Positions 1 through 28,581 of a DNA stretch of 64,000 bases are shown here, piece after piece. The notes beneath the pieces are model-generated. The model made no database searches, was not told where the DNA came from, and was given only the letters and a program-made list of their open reading frames with translations. How positions within the stretch are numbered: position 1 is the stretch's first letter; every line of letters begins with the position of its first letter. This DNA comes from Amoebidium appalachense (Eukaryota; Ichthyosporea), in the NCBI GenBank assembly GCA_963693365.1, contig CAVNZM010000005.1, positions 9,548,001 to 9,612,000 on the forward strand, in the 5' to 3' direction. The translations under genes and the position numbers were made by a program.

Positions 1-1200
1 TTTGCATGCCGTAGGCCAACGTGTGCGCGTCGGGCCAGCGTCGCCAGTCGCACTAGTCAGCTGCTAGTACGCAAGGCAGTACAAAGTGTACAAGAGGCAG
101 CGAGATGTGAAAGAGGGGTGAACCCACACATACGAGAAACCCTGAAGCCTTGCGGCCTGGCTGCCTGGCCTGCGGAGCTGGGAAATCCGTTTTCTCATAC
201 ATAACTGGGCAGCGGAAACCCCACAGGAGTTGGCCATACTGCCGAGGCGCAGCCACACGTGCATACACGGTACATGTACACTCAGGCACATACGGTCCGC
301 GGTCCGCGGATCTACGCGGATCTGCACCCGGATCGGATCCTTGTCAACAGGCCACAGGAATGCAGAAACACAACTAAACGGGCTAGGGATTGGATGAAAT
401 CGGTATCTTGGAATGTGCGTGAGGGCCTTCCCCATTAATTTCTGCCAATCTGCGGTATGATGTATGCATCTCACACGGCAACTGACCCATGAAGATGGAA
501 GCCCCAGGGATGGCGGATGGAAATAAATAACGAATGCCTGCTTCTTAGAAAATCTAATTCCAAATGACATATAAAGATATAGGGTTTTTAACCTTTTGAC
601 CAAATTCTATTAGTCACGTAGTGAAAATGCAAGCAATGATGACCCATAAGACTCACAACAAACGATTTAAACCACATGCCATTTGCATAGCACAATAAAT
701 CGACAAATCATGTGTTTTGCCACGGCCCTCTAAGTTTGCGGGTTGCTATCATAAGATTTAAGCCAACTCTGGTCTATTCGATATGTGCGATTGGTTCATG
801 TGTTCCTGTTAAAATTACAATAGTCTCTTATCCAGACACACCACCCGGCAATGAGCCGTTATGCCTCAACCGCAGGTATTGGCTCAGAGGCTCTGTCAGC
901 AAACTCAGCATCGTGACGCATCATGATCACAGTCAATGCGATAAAACTGAGAAGGTCAAAAAAACAGTGAAAAGCGCTGGACAACATCAGCTGTGTGCCC
1001 CACAACCATAATTTTGGGTTTAAATATTTATAAAATGTTGACCCAATGTTTGTAGACATCAGTGGCGTGTTTTGAAAAGAAGCTGTCAGCGGCCTGTCAC
1101 TGTCATATATGCATAACAGCACATTCCCCTGCGCTGACTCAGATAGTGTTGGGAGTTTTTGGGGTCACCGATTACTTTAATACGTCAAATATCATGCTAT
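1..1200. other. No gene recognised, left end of window
   Basis: This stretch is unique-looking and mixed in composition. Short open frames occur on both strands and overlap each other, but none has a recognisable domain, TATA box or convincing splice sites. I see no tRNA, transposon ends or long microsatellite here. Confidence 0.5.
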
Positions 1201-1257
1201 TGATATGACGCTTGCAGTATTGCACAGACAAAGCGTTTTGATTGGTCACTTAGAGAA

Positions 1258-1282
1258 CACCAACCACAGGCGGCGGTTGGTG
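1258..1282. promoter_or_regulatory. Inverted repeat upstream of a TATA box
   Basis: CACCAACC at 1258-1265 and GGTTGGTG at 1275-1282 form a perfect 8-bp inverted repeat with a 9-bp spacer. It ends one base before the first TATA box of the gene at 1469. An ATTGG (inverted CCAAT) lies just upstream at 1241-1245. The arrangement fits an activator site; no factor can be named. Confidence 0.4.
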
Positions 1283-1283
1283 C

Positions 1284-1293
1284 TATATATAAA
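1284..1293 (+). promoter_or_regulatory. Upstream TATA box of the gene at 1469
   Basis: TATATATAAA sits next to the inverted repeat at 1258-1282 and 176 bp before the ATG at 1469. A second TATA box follows at 1373, so there may be two start sites. Confidence 0.45.
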
Positions 1294-1372
1294 GCGTGCC
1301 GTATGTGGCGTTTGCGTACAAACACGACGAAGTCAAACGAAACGTGTCAAAACGCTAACTTGCTCACGGGCC

Positions 1373-1380
1373 TATATAAA
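1373..1380 (+). promoter_or_regulatory. Proximal TATA box of the gene at 1469
   Basis: TATATAAA lies 89 bp before the ATG, which predicts a 5' UTR of about 60 nt. A pyrimidine-rich segment follows at 1391-1440, as often seen in compact eukaryotic promoters. Confidence 0.55.
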
Positions 1381-1468
1381 CCGTTGAAAGTTTTTTCCCC
1401 TTCAGTCCTTCTTTGTCTCTCGTCCCCACTTCCCCGCTGGGGTGTAGCTGTATTGTCGTAGTGTAAAA

Positions 1469-2104
1469 ATGAAGTCGTTTCTGCGAAAAGTGCGCTCGCT
1501 CTTCCCACATGATTCCAAACATGAAAAACCCTGCGACGGCAAGGTGGCCCCAGCCGCAGGGCAGCCCTTGGTAAACGGCCAGAATTCGCAGCTGGAGGCG
1601 GAATACAGAGCGATACAAAGGCGGCTGAGTGTTACATCCAACGACGGCAAATTGCAAGCAAAACGCACGAAATCCACATTGTCCCTCGGTCGGTCACGCT
1701 CAAGTCTGTCCATGCAGCGCAGCCCTTCACACAACGGCAACAACAACTCGGAGATTGTCTTTGGCTATGACAAGTCCAATACGGAAGCGCGCATGTCTCT
1801 AGCTTTTGAAAGGCACCCTAGCTACGGTAGCTACCGGGAACCACTCGAGTTTTCCGAAGCCAAATACGCTCTTCCAGGCCATCTGCAGCCCCAGAGGACC
1901 CACAGTGATCCACTTTCTTTTTCCAGGCAGAGCTCTGTTGCCGACAACCCCCTCGCTGTAAGGAGGATGATGTCGGTGCCAAACAGAAGCATGGCCCCTC
2001 CCGTTACCAGCTGTCTACCCCAGAAAAGGCCTAGCCTGCGCAAGCGATCACTCTATCAGGACCATACTAACAATTGGAGGCGAAAGAACGGGTTTGTTTA
2101 TTGA
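1469..2104 (+). CDS. Ser/Arg-rich protein of unknown function, single exon
   Basis: An uninterrupted 211-aa frame starts at the first ATG after two TATA boxes and is followed by an AATAAA at 2187-2192. I do not recognise a family. The protein is basic and rich in Ser, Arg and Pro, with no signal peptide or membrane segment, and looks mostly disordered. It has several basophilic-kinase type sites: RRLSVTS near residue 50, a SLGRSRSSLSM stretch near residues 70-80, RRMMSVPN near residue 170, and RKRSL near the C-terminus. Similar RRxS sites occur in the proteins at 36826 and 58005. The promoter, single-exon structure and poly-A signal make a real gene likely. A role as a kinase target is inference only. 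Confidence 0.7.
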   Translation: MKSFLRKVRSLFPHDSKHEKPCDGKVAPAAGQPLVNGQNSQLEAEYRAIQRRLSVTSNDGKLQAKRTKSTLSLGRSRSSLSMQRSPSHNGNNNSEIVFGYDKSNTEARMSLAFERHPSYGSYREPLEFSEAKYALPGHLQPQRTHSDPLSFSRQSSVADNPLAVRRMMSVPNRSMAPPVTSCLPQKRPSLRKRSLYQDHTNNWRRKNGFVY

Positions 2105-2186
2105 ATTTTGTACAAAAACCTTTGCTGTTAAATGTCAAGTGTCATCAGTTTCTTTGAAACAAACTTAGGGTAACCTTATACTAACG

Positions 2187-2192
2187 AATAAA
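2187..2192 (+). terminator. Candidate poly-A signal AATAAA
   Basis: AATAAA lies 83 bp past the stop codon at 2104. A second AATAAA occurs at about 2406. Either could end the transcript of the gene at 1469. Confidence 0.45.
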
Positions 2193-2199
2193 GCGCTAC

Positions 2200-2479
2200 C
2201 AACTTGTTGAATAGTTAGTAAGAACTTGCGGCGTTGTTCCCAGGTGGGGCCGCTTTGTTGAGTTTCTGCAAGACCACCGTCGTATTTTGCACGTGTACAG
2301 TTGTTGTATGAACTTGTTCCCGTAATATATGTTAGCCATGAGGATTGGCAGCACCGGTTGTACAAGTTTGTCTCGAATGTTATCAGTGTCCAGTTTGGTC
2401 AAAGTAATAAACCGAGTCACGTAAGTTAAAGCTACAGTATACTTCCGATCTCACCGTGCAAACTAGTCCAAGCAGGACC

Positions 2480-2519
<40 letters not shown>

Positions 2520-2827
2520 CTTCTCACCTCGACCTCCCGTCTGCTTTCGGACTTCCCTTCGGCTGATGCCAAGGTTAGCGGCCACTTGCCCCTTTCCCCC
2601 TTCCTTCCTTTCCTGGTGGTTTCCCTCAATATAGGCTACTTGCTCGAGACTCCCAAGTTCACTTATGGTGCAGAGGTTGAGCCTGTGTAAGCCACTATAT
2701 TCTTCCCCTTCTCACCACGGTTTTCATAAACCCGTGCAACGGTAAACTCTGAATGGACTGGCTGGCTTCGTATAGATCTTAGCCTAACCTGATAATCAAC
2801 CTGGTCACCGTATACCTCCCCACCCCA

Positions 2828-2859
<32 letters not shown>

Positions 2860-3457
2860 TTCCCCCGCCCCAAAAGGCACGTTCATCCCACGCCAAGTAT
2901 TCTATCACCGGGGCTCTTGTCACCATGTCGGGTTCAATTCGAGGGCCTGGCCCTACCTACCACGGCATGCCATATGCATGGGGATCATGGCCTCCCCCGT
3001 GACCCCCCTTCCCCCCCTCCCCCCGCCCTCCCCTCCCCCCAGCGGCACACCTCCCCCTCACCTCCTGGGCCTCCCGGGACAAAATGCACCGTTTGTGTGT
3101 ATGTGTGTGTGCACACTGTATGCGTGTGCGCGCGTACGTGTGCACCCAACTACCAGCAAATATTTATAAGAACCATGGCAATATGCATCATGTGACGGTG
3201 CAGAGCGATGGTGTCTGCCATATTTGGCGAAAAGTCTGATCAGGCAGCCGTGATATAAGCTTGTTTTCAGGGTGTCGAATGTAGTCAGTAAAGCACGTGT
3301 GTGATAAATTTGTCAGCATTTACATGCTTAGCAGGGGCAGTCCCTACTACGTGAAGCCACTCCAAGGCATATCTTGTCCTCTTGTTTCCTACTAGTGCGC
3401 AGAACTGTTTTTGAGTGTAGGTATATATGCTATGAAATCTCTTACCCGGCATCGGAA
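2200..3457. repeat. Intergenic poly-C runs, no gene
   Basis: The stretch contains C-runs at about 2480-2516 and 2829-2856 and a C-rich block at 3000-3060. Open frames here come from the C-runs, and I see no coding exon. Confidence 0.6.
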
Positions 3458-3529
3458 GGGGCTATAGCTCAGTGGTAGAGCAATCGGTTGCAGCCCGATA
3501 GGTCGCTAGTTCGAATCTGGCTGGTCCCT
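3458..3529 (+). tRNA. tRNA-Cys (anticodon GCA)
   Basis: The 72-nt sequence folds into a complete cloverleaf. The acceptor stem GGGGCTA pairs with TGGTCCC. The D arm is GCTC/GAGC with loop AGTGGTA. The anticodon stem ATCGG/CCGAT closes loop TTGCAGC, giving anticodon GCA (Cys). The T arm is GCTAG/CTGGC with loop TTCGAAT. The discriminator base is T (U73), the known identity base for tRNA-Cys, which supports the call. There is no intron and CCA is not encoded. T-runs at 3567-3584 can act as the Pol III terminator. Confidence 0.93.
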
Positions 3530-3566
3530 ATGGCCCCCGACGCAGGGGTGCACAACCTTCCGTTCA

Positions 3567-3584
3567 TTTTTTTCTTTTTTTTTT
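3567..3584 (+). terminator. T-runs, likely Pol III terminator of tRNA-Cys
   Basis: Seven T, one C, then ten T begin 38 bp after the tRNA. Runs of four or more T end Pol III transcription. No earlier T4 lies between the tRNA and this site. Confidence 0.6.
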
Positions 3585-3699
3585 CCCGTTTCTTCTCTTT
3601 TTTGTTTGTTCATATGTATTTGCTTCTTCTTCCTTCCGTGTTTCCTTTTTTCTTCGCGATCAACTGCCGAAGTGTGAACTATTGCCAAGAGTGAACCTC

Positions 3700-3756
3700 T
3701 CGGTCAATGGTCATAAATGGCCCACTGGCTCTCTCTCTCTCTATCTCTCTCTCTCA

Positions 3757-3789
<33 letters not shown>

Positions 3790-4865
3790 CGGTTTGGCTT
3801 GGTTTGGTTTGCCCTTTGAGCTTCGTTAACCAACGTCTAACTTGATATTAGACCAGAGTACACAGTGTTTAATCGGGTAATTGGGTAATTTTTGTATGGG
3901 TTTGCCTGCGTAAATAGTTCAGCTAGCAACGAACGTTCGCACGATAGCACCGCCCCCCCCCCCCACCCCCCGGGCAGTCGGGACCTACAGATCTCAGGCA
4001 CTTGGCCATTGGTTCTTTTTTGTTTCTTTTTCTTTTCTTTTTTTTTGGTGGTGGTGGTGGAGGGGGGGAGGGGTAAGGAGGGGATAGGCGCGGGGGGGGG
4101 GGGGGGGGGGTCTTTCTCTTACTCTCCCTCTCTCTCATTTTTTTTTCTTCGCTGGCCCATGGCCATGGCAATGCCCCCCCCCCCCCCCCCCCCCCCCCCC
4201 TCCCCCCCCCCCCCCTCCCCCCTCCCCCTCCCCCTCCCCCCCCTAGGCCTCCCCCTCGCCCTTTTCACACTCCTTCCTTCCCCCCCTCTCCCCCCTTCCC
4301 CCCCTCCTCTCTTTTTCTTTCTCTGTCCCTAGATCTCTCTCTCTCTCTTCTCCCATGACTCGAATGTGCTTTGTGGTACGTTGACCACCAACAACCATTA
4401 CAAGTTGGGACTCATCTTCTTCGAATTCCAACGTTTTGAGAGACCCAGCTGGTTGCATGCATGCACTACGGTTACGCACACATCTACATGTACATAAACG
4501 TGCGCGCAGAGCTCGAGCTCGAGTGCACCGCGGTGGTGACGTCGAGGGGCACAATAGTACGACCTATAGCCTAATTTAAATATAATAATATAGTATTGGG
4601 CTGACGTGACGTATGTTGTTCAACTTGACACACGTCACACACACACATATGTTCATGAACATACTGCACTGGCACGTGTACACATGTATACACACGCACA
4701 CCACACCATGGCCAAATTGCATGAATGAAACTCACCAGTTAACCACCACGTGCACCTCTGCGCAGCGTTCATAAGTGCAGTACTCAAAGATTCTTAGTGA
4801 GTAGCTGAGGGTTGGAGAAGGAGGATTTTGGGGTGGGGTGGAGTGGGGTGGGTGGGTGGGTGGGT

Positions 4866-4908
<43 letters not shown>

Positions 4909-5500
4909 GGGGGGGGGGGGGGGAGGAATGGATGATCGGATGGCATTTGAAACATCTGTTAGGTTGCCCCTTTGGAAATATTTGTTAAGAGGCTTTATTT
5001 ATAGATAAAGATTCATGGTTTCTTCCCGAAACTTTGGTTGCTAAGCTAACACATGCATTCGAATTCGTGCAATCACGTAAAACAAACAGTTGAGTGTTTG
5101 AAATTTGTAGAAGCCAAATTTTTATTGCGGTTTTTAAGACAAGCTGGCTACAGTGACTGGAATTCGCAAATTGTAAATGTTGATAAAGAGCCTGTCATGC
5201 GTGATTGTGTGTAAAGTTACAGGTGCCTGATTGCAAATCCTGTAAAGTGTTTCGATTACTTGGTTTTCAAACTTTCAAAAAAAAAAAAAATGCCGACATT
5301 CATTCCAACCCACACATCACAGGCACACAGATATATAGCTCCTAATGTGTTTTCATACACCGAAAAAGAAGAAAAACGAATAAAGCACAGACCACGATCG
5401 ATTCTAGAACTATAATTGCGTAACAAAGGAAAATAAAACATCGACAACAGACACATTCATCAAGACACCTCCAGGGCGCGCACACACACACACGCACGCA
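3700..5500. repeat. Poly-T, poly-C, poly-G and CT tracts; no gene
   Basis: Contains a T-run at about 3761-3789, a C-rich block at 4172-4240, and a G-run broken by single A bases at 4867-4923. Unique AT-rich sequence at 4930-5460 is probably the 3' flank of the minus-strand Gemin2 gene. TTTATT (minus-strand AATAAA) occurs at 5121-5126 and 4994-4999 and could be its poly-A signal. Confidence 0.5.
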
Positions 5501-5559
5501 CGCACGCACGCACACACACGCACACACACACACACACACAGACACATACACACACAGTG

Positions 5560-12018
<6,459 letters not shown>

Positions 12019-12029
12019 CCTGTGTGTTT

Positions 12030-12044
12030 GTGAGAGAGAGAGAG

Positions 12045-12106
<62 letters not shown>

Positions 12107-12535
12107 GAGGAGGGGGAGGGAGGGAGGGAGAGGGAGAGGTGGGGGGGAGGGGAGAGGGAGAGGGACAAGGGGGGGGGGGGGTAGAAAGAGAGAGAGAGAG
12201 AGGGAGAGAGACAAAGAAAGAGGGGGGGGAGGGGGGAGGAGAGAGAGAGGGAGGAGGAAGGGAGAGAGGGGGAGAGGGGGGAGGGAAAGAGAGGGGGCGG
12301 GGATTGGGAGAGGGGGGGGGGGGGGGGGAAAGAGAGAGGGGGGGGGGGGGAGGCGGAGGGGGGGGGAGAGGGAGAGAGTGTGTGAGAGTGTGAGTGAATG
12401 TGTGAGTGAGTGAAGGGGGCGGTGATGGGAGGGGGGGGGGGGGGGGGGGGGGGAGGGGGGGGGGGGTAGGGTAGGGGTGGAGGGGAGGGGGGGGGGGGGG
12501 GGAGCGGGGAATATATGCAATCAACCAATTTAATA
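12030..12535. repeat. GA-rich and G-run tracts
   Basis: Purine-rich (GA)n and G-runs on the plus strand, upstream of Gemin2 exon 1 in its own sense. It may hold a 5' UTR intron. No exon is visible. Confidence 0.7.
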
Positions 12536-12554
12536 TTGGAAGACGGGCAGGCGG

Positions 12555-12862
12555 AAGACACTTGAACAGAGCCCATCATCAGGGGGGTTCCTATGCCTCC
12601 ACAAAAAAAATAGGGTTTGGACCTTTAACCTCTAGTGGCTGGTTCCCAAACCATACTTTGTTTCAACAGCAACAGGCGAGTCCGTCCGTCTTGGCCAAAG
12701 ACGAGCAGGGTTGTTCAAGGAGCAGCAATCTAAGAACACAAAGCTCGCAATGCCTGAAGCAGAAAATAACAAAGAAACACGAGCAGAGAGGTAGAGCAAT
12801 AAGTAGGGCTTCTACAGTACTCCCGAACTCCCTACCATATAGACGGGGGGGGGGGGGGGGGG
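12555..12862 (-). repeat. Diverged copy of the 374-bp repeat (5' two-thirds)
   Basis: Shares AGAGCCCATC at one end, then GACGAGCAGGGTTG and AGGGCTTCTA blocks in the same order as copy 1, ending in a G-run at about 12845. It is clearly diverged, so it is an older member of the family. Confidence 0.75.
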
Positions 12863-13014
12863 GAGATGCATGCATTGGAGGGTTAGAAAAGTGGAGGAAG
12901 AGGCGTCAAAAGACCAAACGAAAGGGGGGGACGGTGGGGATGGGGGGAGAAAGGAAGTTAGAGGGGGGAGAGGGGGTGGGGGTGGGGGGGGGGGGGTGGG
13001 GGGGAGGGAGGGAG

Positions 13015-13023
13015 AGAGAAGAG

Positions 13024-13057
<34 letters not shown>

Positions 13058-13273
13058 CGAGAGCGAGAGCGAGAGCCTGAGTGAAAGAGAGTTAGAGGTA
13101 GAGAAGGAAAGAGAGGTGGGGGGGGGGGGAGGGGGGAGGGAGGGGGGGGGGAAGAGAGAGAGAGAGAGAGCGAACGAGCGAGAGAGAGAAAGAGAGAGAG
13201 AGAGAGGGAGAGAGAGGGAGAGAGAGAGAGAGGGAGAGAGACAGAGAGAGAGAGAGAGAAAGAGGGGGGGGGA

Positions 13274-13371
<98 letters not shown>

Positions 13372-13600
13372 GAGAGAGAGAGAGATAGAGAGAGAGAGGA
13401 CAGAGAGAGAAGAGGGAGAGGAGGGGGGCGGGCAGAGAGAGAAGAAGAGAGGGGGGTAGGGGGGAGAGAAGGAGGGAGGGAGAGAGGGGGAGCGAGAGAG
13501 AGAGAGGGAGGGAAGAACGAGAGAGGGGAGGGAAGGAGGGGAGAAGGAGGGAGGGATAGAGAGGGTAAGGCAGACGGGAAGAGGACCGGAGAACGAAGAA
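13015..13600. repeat. (GA)n array
   Basis: Nearly 600 bp of GAGA with G-rich interruptions; the purest part is 13286-13366. Long open frames across it are repeat artefacts. Unique sequence at 13730-14000 follows, in which I could not confirm an exon. Confidence 0.85.
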
Positions 13601-13999
13601 GAGGTATGAAGGGAGAAAGAAAGCTGCCTCCCCCTCCCCTCCCCCCCTCCCCAGCTCCCCTCCCCCCTCCCCTCCCCCCCCCCCCCCCCCCCCCCCCCTT
13701 CCCCCACCCCCTCCCCCTCCCCCCGTCTCCTTCCTCGTATTTGTGCATCATCGTGTTTTCCAGAACAAAAATCACACCAACAAGCTGCTGGCAAGATTAT
13801 CTTTATACGTACTTGTATCCCAAGTGGATGCCCTTTTTGCACCCCTGTTCTTCTTTCCCTGTCAGATCTTCTGGAGATACCGATAGGCCCTTGCCTCACT
13901 GGTCTTTACAAGCCCATCACAGCCTTCACGTTGGTAGAGTATTAACGCGAATGAAGTTTTGCAAAATATCTTTGTATTTGCTTGCACATGCCCAACGAT

Positions 14000-14971
14000 G
14001 TTAGTTCACGTTTTCTAAAGACTTTTTTTTTGCCGTTTTTTTTCCTGTCTCAAGTAGTTCACGTTTCTCGTTTTGACTCGGTCGATATATATTTGGCGCA
14101 CGCACCGAATATACCCACCGTGACGTCACGAATGACATATAAAGTTTAAAGACTTTTTAAAACCAGATAAACCTACTTAAAAGCTTTAAAGTGCATGTGA
14201 ATCATGCGCCTCGTTATGACCTTGTCCGTTCCAGCGATAAAGTAAGCCTATCAAATGCGCACGCTCACATTCCTGAGAAGAGCGCGGGCGCGGCGGGCGT
14301 GGCGGGACTCCTGAGGCACCTGGTTGTTCCGCACCGTTGACTCGGGAGTCTTTTTGTCCAGGGGGCACATAACATGGCAGAAGTGACAGTTCTCTCGTTA
14401 TCTTTTAGCATGAGCGAATGATACAGTGTACTGCATAATCATAGTCTTTCCAGTTTTTAGATCTTAACAGCACATCGCTGGATTGAGAGCTGATTAGGCG
14501 CATGATGTCCTATCACCGAGATTTCCTTTGCTCTCGCAGCACATCATAAAACAGTGCACCTCAAATGCTTCAAACCCATAGGCCACCTGCAAAAATCGAA
14601 ATTTGTACCAGGTTGACAAATAGAAAGCAGCTGCGTGGTCTTATAATTCGAGCTTTTTTAATTAAGGCAGTTGTATACGTGTTGTGGCATCCAACTACAG
14701 CCTAAACAAGCTCCTGAAATGTTCACCAAGACCGGGGTTAGAAACGTGCTGTTGTTGATCAAGTAGCTTTAGTAAACATCATGCCAGATTTTTCTTTCAC
14801 AAAAGCAAATCACTAACTGATCACCTTTCCTAGCTGATAACATCCCAATATTCTTCTTTCCCTGCTCGGTTTCACACCTTTTCTGGCTGTGATCAACCCA
14901 ACCTTCCTCTTGCCTGCCTCTGTTTCACATGATCACCATTACCGAAATTTTTTTCGAACACATGATAAACC
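14000..14971. promoter_or_regulatory. Unique sequence upstream of the RGS gene
   Basis: About 950 bp without microsatellites between Gemin2 and the RGS gene, which are divergently transcribed. It contains AT-rich TATATATATTTGG near 14083 and a palindromic TGACGTCA near 14121, a CRE-like site. It probably holds the RGS promoter. No exon was recognised. Confidence 0.35.
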
Positions 14972-24583
<9,612 letters not shown>

Positions 24584-24767
24584 CCTACCGGTGCTGTGAG
24601 TGTGTTTTTTTTTTTGTTTAAGGGTTTTTGGTTGCGTATTTTTGGCCCTTTTAGATTCTACAGTGACCTCCCTGTCCCCGCCCTCCTCTCCCCCCCCCCC
24701 CCCCCCCCCCCCTCTCCCCTCCCCCTCCCTCCCCCCCCCCCCCCTCCCCGGAGAGGGGAGAGGGGGT

Positions 24768-24811
<44 letters not shown>

Positions 24812-25680
24812 GGAGGCGGGTAGGCAGGAACCACCCGCCTTGCTCGTCCTCCTTTTTTCCTCACCGGTTTATCCCTCACTTTCCCTGTTTCGTGTCGTTT
24901 ACCCTTTGACATACTATATAAAAAATTTATAGTAGATAGTTCAGTCGCAGTAACTAGGCAAGGTTCAGTCTGTCACTATAGAGTACACATATGCATCCAG
25001 TGTTAACGTATCACGCTGTGTAAATTTGCTGCAATTGGAACGGTAATTTTTTATTTGTTTTTTCGAATGAGGCCTTAAGCTACTTGCTTATAATTGTTGG
25101 GAGACTTTCAGCTCATGTTCGTACGGGTATATCTTGTTGTTGGGAGCTGGTACGAAGGGTATTTGGAAGGCCCGGGGCCTAACTATGTAGGGGGGAAATA
25201 TAGGCATGTGTACTGGATTTTGAAGGATTAGCACACCTATGTAGGCTATTGGTAAGTGGCGACCATATAATGTAGGGTTATGGTTCATGTGGCTTCTGTT
25301 TTTGTAGTTGAGAGTGTTGGGCATATTTTTAAGAATTTTTAATATAGTGCATTGTCGATCGATACATAGTATAACTTAGCTGCTGGGAACGGTCCAGTAT
25401 CATATAAATTTGAAACGTTATAGATGCAACGTTAACCGTTGTACCGCTATGATGACTAGCAAATATTTATCATAACGGAGTGCAATGCCCTTTTTATCGT
25501 ACTCGTTCTGCGACTTTTGAAGAAGGTTTTTTTCTTGTTCATTTCGAATTTCAGTTCAAGAATAGTCAATATGCACGGCTATCATGTTTAACACATGTGG
25601 CGCTGACGCGCACACAATGCGTTGCTGTTAAGCGCATCATATTGTCTCGGAAACGACAACATTTTGTAGATCATGTGTGC

Positions 25681-25717
<37 letters not shown>

Positions 25718-25929
25718 ACCCACCCACCCCCCCCCCCCCTTTTCTCCCCCACCCGAGTTACATAAAAAAGTACTTTCAGTTATTGCCACACTCGGTTTGT
25801 GTTTGGCCACGTGGAGACCGTGACAGTGTGTACTATACGTGCAAGGCCTAGGGACGTCTTACATGTACATACATAGGTCATATTACTTTTCCTTTGACCC
25901 CGGCGGTGAACTGTGTGTACATATAGTGT

Positions 25930-25975
<46 letters not shown>

Positions 25976-25976
25976 A

Positions 25977-26018
<42 letters not shown>

Positions 26019-26317
26019 GGGGGGGAGGGGGGGGGGGGGGGGGGGGGAGGGGGGAGAGGCAGGAAATGGGAGGGAGGCCGGGGAGGAGTCCAGGTAATAC
26101 GCCTAAGATTTACGTCTAGATTTCCTCGCCATACACACTGTGATATGACGGCATCAGGATCAGACGCGGTCAGCTCCACATATCCCACATAGACGACAGA
26201 GTATCTGAATGATTTAGCTCATATACGGCACCAGCCCCTTTTTCGGGAAACTGTGTGTCAAAAGTGGCCAACATCATATCAGATCTAATATGAAAAATGA
26301 CCCTAATTAGATGGGGT

Positions 26318-26903
26318 CTGGAAGGGGGCGCCCGCAACCGTTACATATTTATATATATTTATATATATATTTATATATATTTATATATAATTGTATATAT
26401 TTGTATATATTTATATATATTTGTATATACTTGTATATATTTATATATATATTTATCATAGCCCGATATCATCTCGTATACTCGGCTTGCATCATATTGG
26501 GGCATACTGGCTGAGTTGCATATAACAGTCAAGACTCTTGACCACAACACACGATACGGATATCATAGCAGAGTCGGACTCAGCGATGTTTGATTGGTGC
26601 GATATTGAACGTGTGTGGCACAGGCTGTGCCATTCTCGATCCTGGTGCAGAGCTTCATACTAATGTTATTTGCATGTTTTTATGTAATCGTTCATAATTA
26701 TATTAATATTACTTACTAATGATACTGTCATGATATTTCCATATAGTCATAATAATCAGTATATATTTACATATATTTACATATATTTATATATATTTAC
26801 ATATATTTATATATATTTATATATACTTATATATATTTACATATATTTGTATATATTTATATATATTTATATATATTTACCGGTTGCGGGTGACCCCTTC
26901 TGG
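26318..26903. mobile_element. Candidate short inverted-repeat element with TA-rich arms
   Basis: CTGGAAGGGGGCGCCCGCAACCG-type ends at 26318-26340 and 26881-26903 are inverted repeats matching at 19 of 23 bases. Each end abuts an AT minisatellite of TATATATTTA units (26341-26456 and 26757-26880). No protein frame is inside and no target duplication was found. It looks like a MITE or foldback element. Confidence 0.5.
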
Positions 26904-27045
26904 AGCCTGACTTTCAAAGGCACAGGCTGGTGCCAGGCTCAGGCACAGAGAGACTGACTTGGGGTTGACTGTCCGGGTCACTGACTGAGACATTTGCACT
27001 TGGGCACCGGGGCAGGGGAGGAGGGGGAGGAAGGGCAAGGAGGGA

Positions 27046-27093
<48 letters not shown>

Positions 27094-27721
27094 GGGGGGG
27101 GGGGGGGGGGGGGGGGGCTGCTATTTGAATGAGAAGGCCTTCTTAGCGGATTATACCACGGTGTGTGTGGACAGCCGGGGGGGGGGGGGGGGGGGGGGGG
27201 GGGGAGGGGGGGGGAGGGGGCTGTTTCACGGTTATGCTGCGAGTCTGTGTAGTCATGATTGGCTGCGACCCGTTTATAACTAAGTCGGGTATTCCCCTTC
27301 TATGGGGCTGCTCAAATAACAACGGGTAATATCCTATATATGGAAAAAAATCCGCCATTCCCAATTTTAACTATCATGGTACACAAGTCACCACGGCCAT
27401 TGCCTCAGCCTCGCTTACGGTGGGGAGTGCTAATATTAGGCCTCCCCTCCAAACAAAACCTACTAATAAAACTTTGTAAACGCAGGGTTTCATTGGTACA
27501 ACTACGATGCATTAAAATTAGCGGTGTGACCAGTCACGGTATTGTGGTATTGTGACAAACAGGATTGCCAAACCGTGAGGTTGGTGCTTATCGTAGCTAG
27601 TACGGTGAAATACTCGGAATGTGCCTCAGGATATGATAGAGGAGGGTCACCGGCGAGGGGCATAGCATTCTTAGCGTGTGCGTGCCGTGTGTGTGTGTGT
27701 GTGTGTGTTTCTGCGTCGGGA

Positions 27722-27773
<52 letters not shown>

Positions 27774-27880
27774 TGTAGTTTCTCAGAGCTTGCAAGAAGA
27801 CACATAAATTTTGCATGGTTTGATAATGCTAGTGGTATGGCCACACTACTTTGCCAGTGGCAATCAGTGGTGGCCAGAGC

Positions 27881-27918
<38 letters not shown>

Positions 27919-28138
27919 CCTCCCCCGTCCCCCGTGTCACCCCGTCCCGGCCAAGTGACATATGTCTGCCTCTCTCTCTCTCCTGACTCAGGCTCTCTCT
28001 ATCGATCCCTTCCTCCTGCTGTAGTCTCTCTCCGCCTCTAACTAATATCCTCTCTCTCTTTCCCCTTGGGCCACCCCGTGTGACCCCGAAAGTCTCATGC
28101 TCTCAGAGTCTCTCTCTCTCTCTCCCTCCCCCCCCCCC

Positions 28139-28183
<45 letters not shown>

Positions 28184-28296
28184 TTCTCTGCAACTCTCTC
28201 TCTCTCTTCTCTCCATACAGGGGTCACTCACTCTTAAGATAACAGGTAAATACGGTTTACGGTCTCGGCCGTAGGGTTCATTATCTTATTTCCCCC

Positions 28297-28352
<56 letters not shown>

Positions 28353-28369
28353 GGGGGGGGGGGAGGGGC

Positions 28370-28538
28370 CCGGGGGCGCGCACACACACACCGTGCGCCG
28401 TGACATGGAGGCACACACACACATATTGTGATACACATGTGCACACACTCACACACACCAAACACACAAACAAACACGGGGACAAACGAACACAAAATCC
28501 GAATGTACACACAGACACATGCACACATTTTCGCACAG

Positions 28539-28581
<43 letters not shown>

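Noticed and set aside
712-1122. Overlapping 99- and 87-codon frames on opposite strands
   Set aside because: No known domain or promoter, and each is as likely as the other, so neither is supported.
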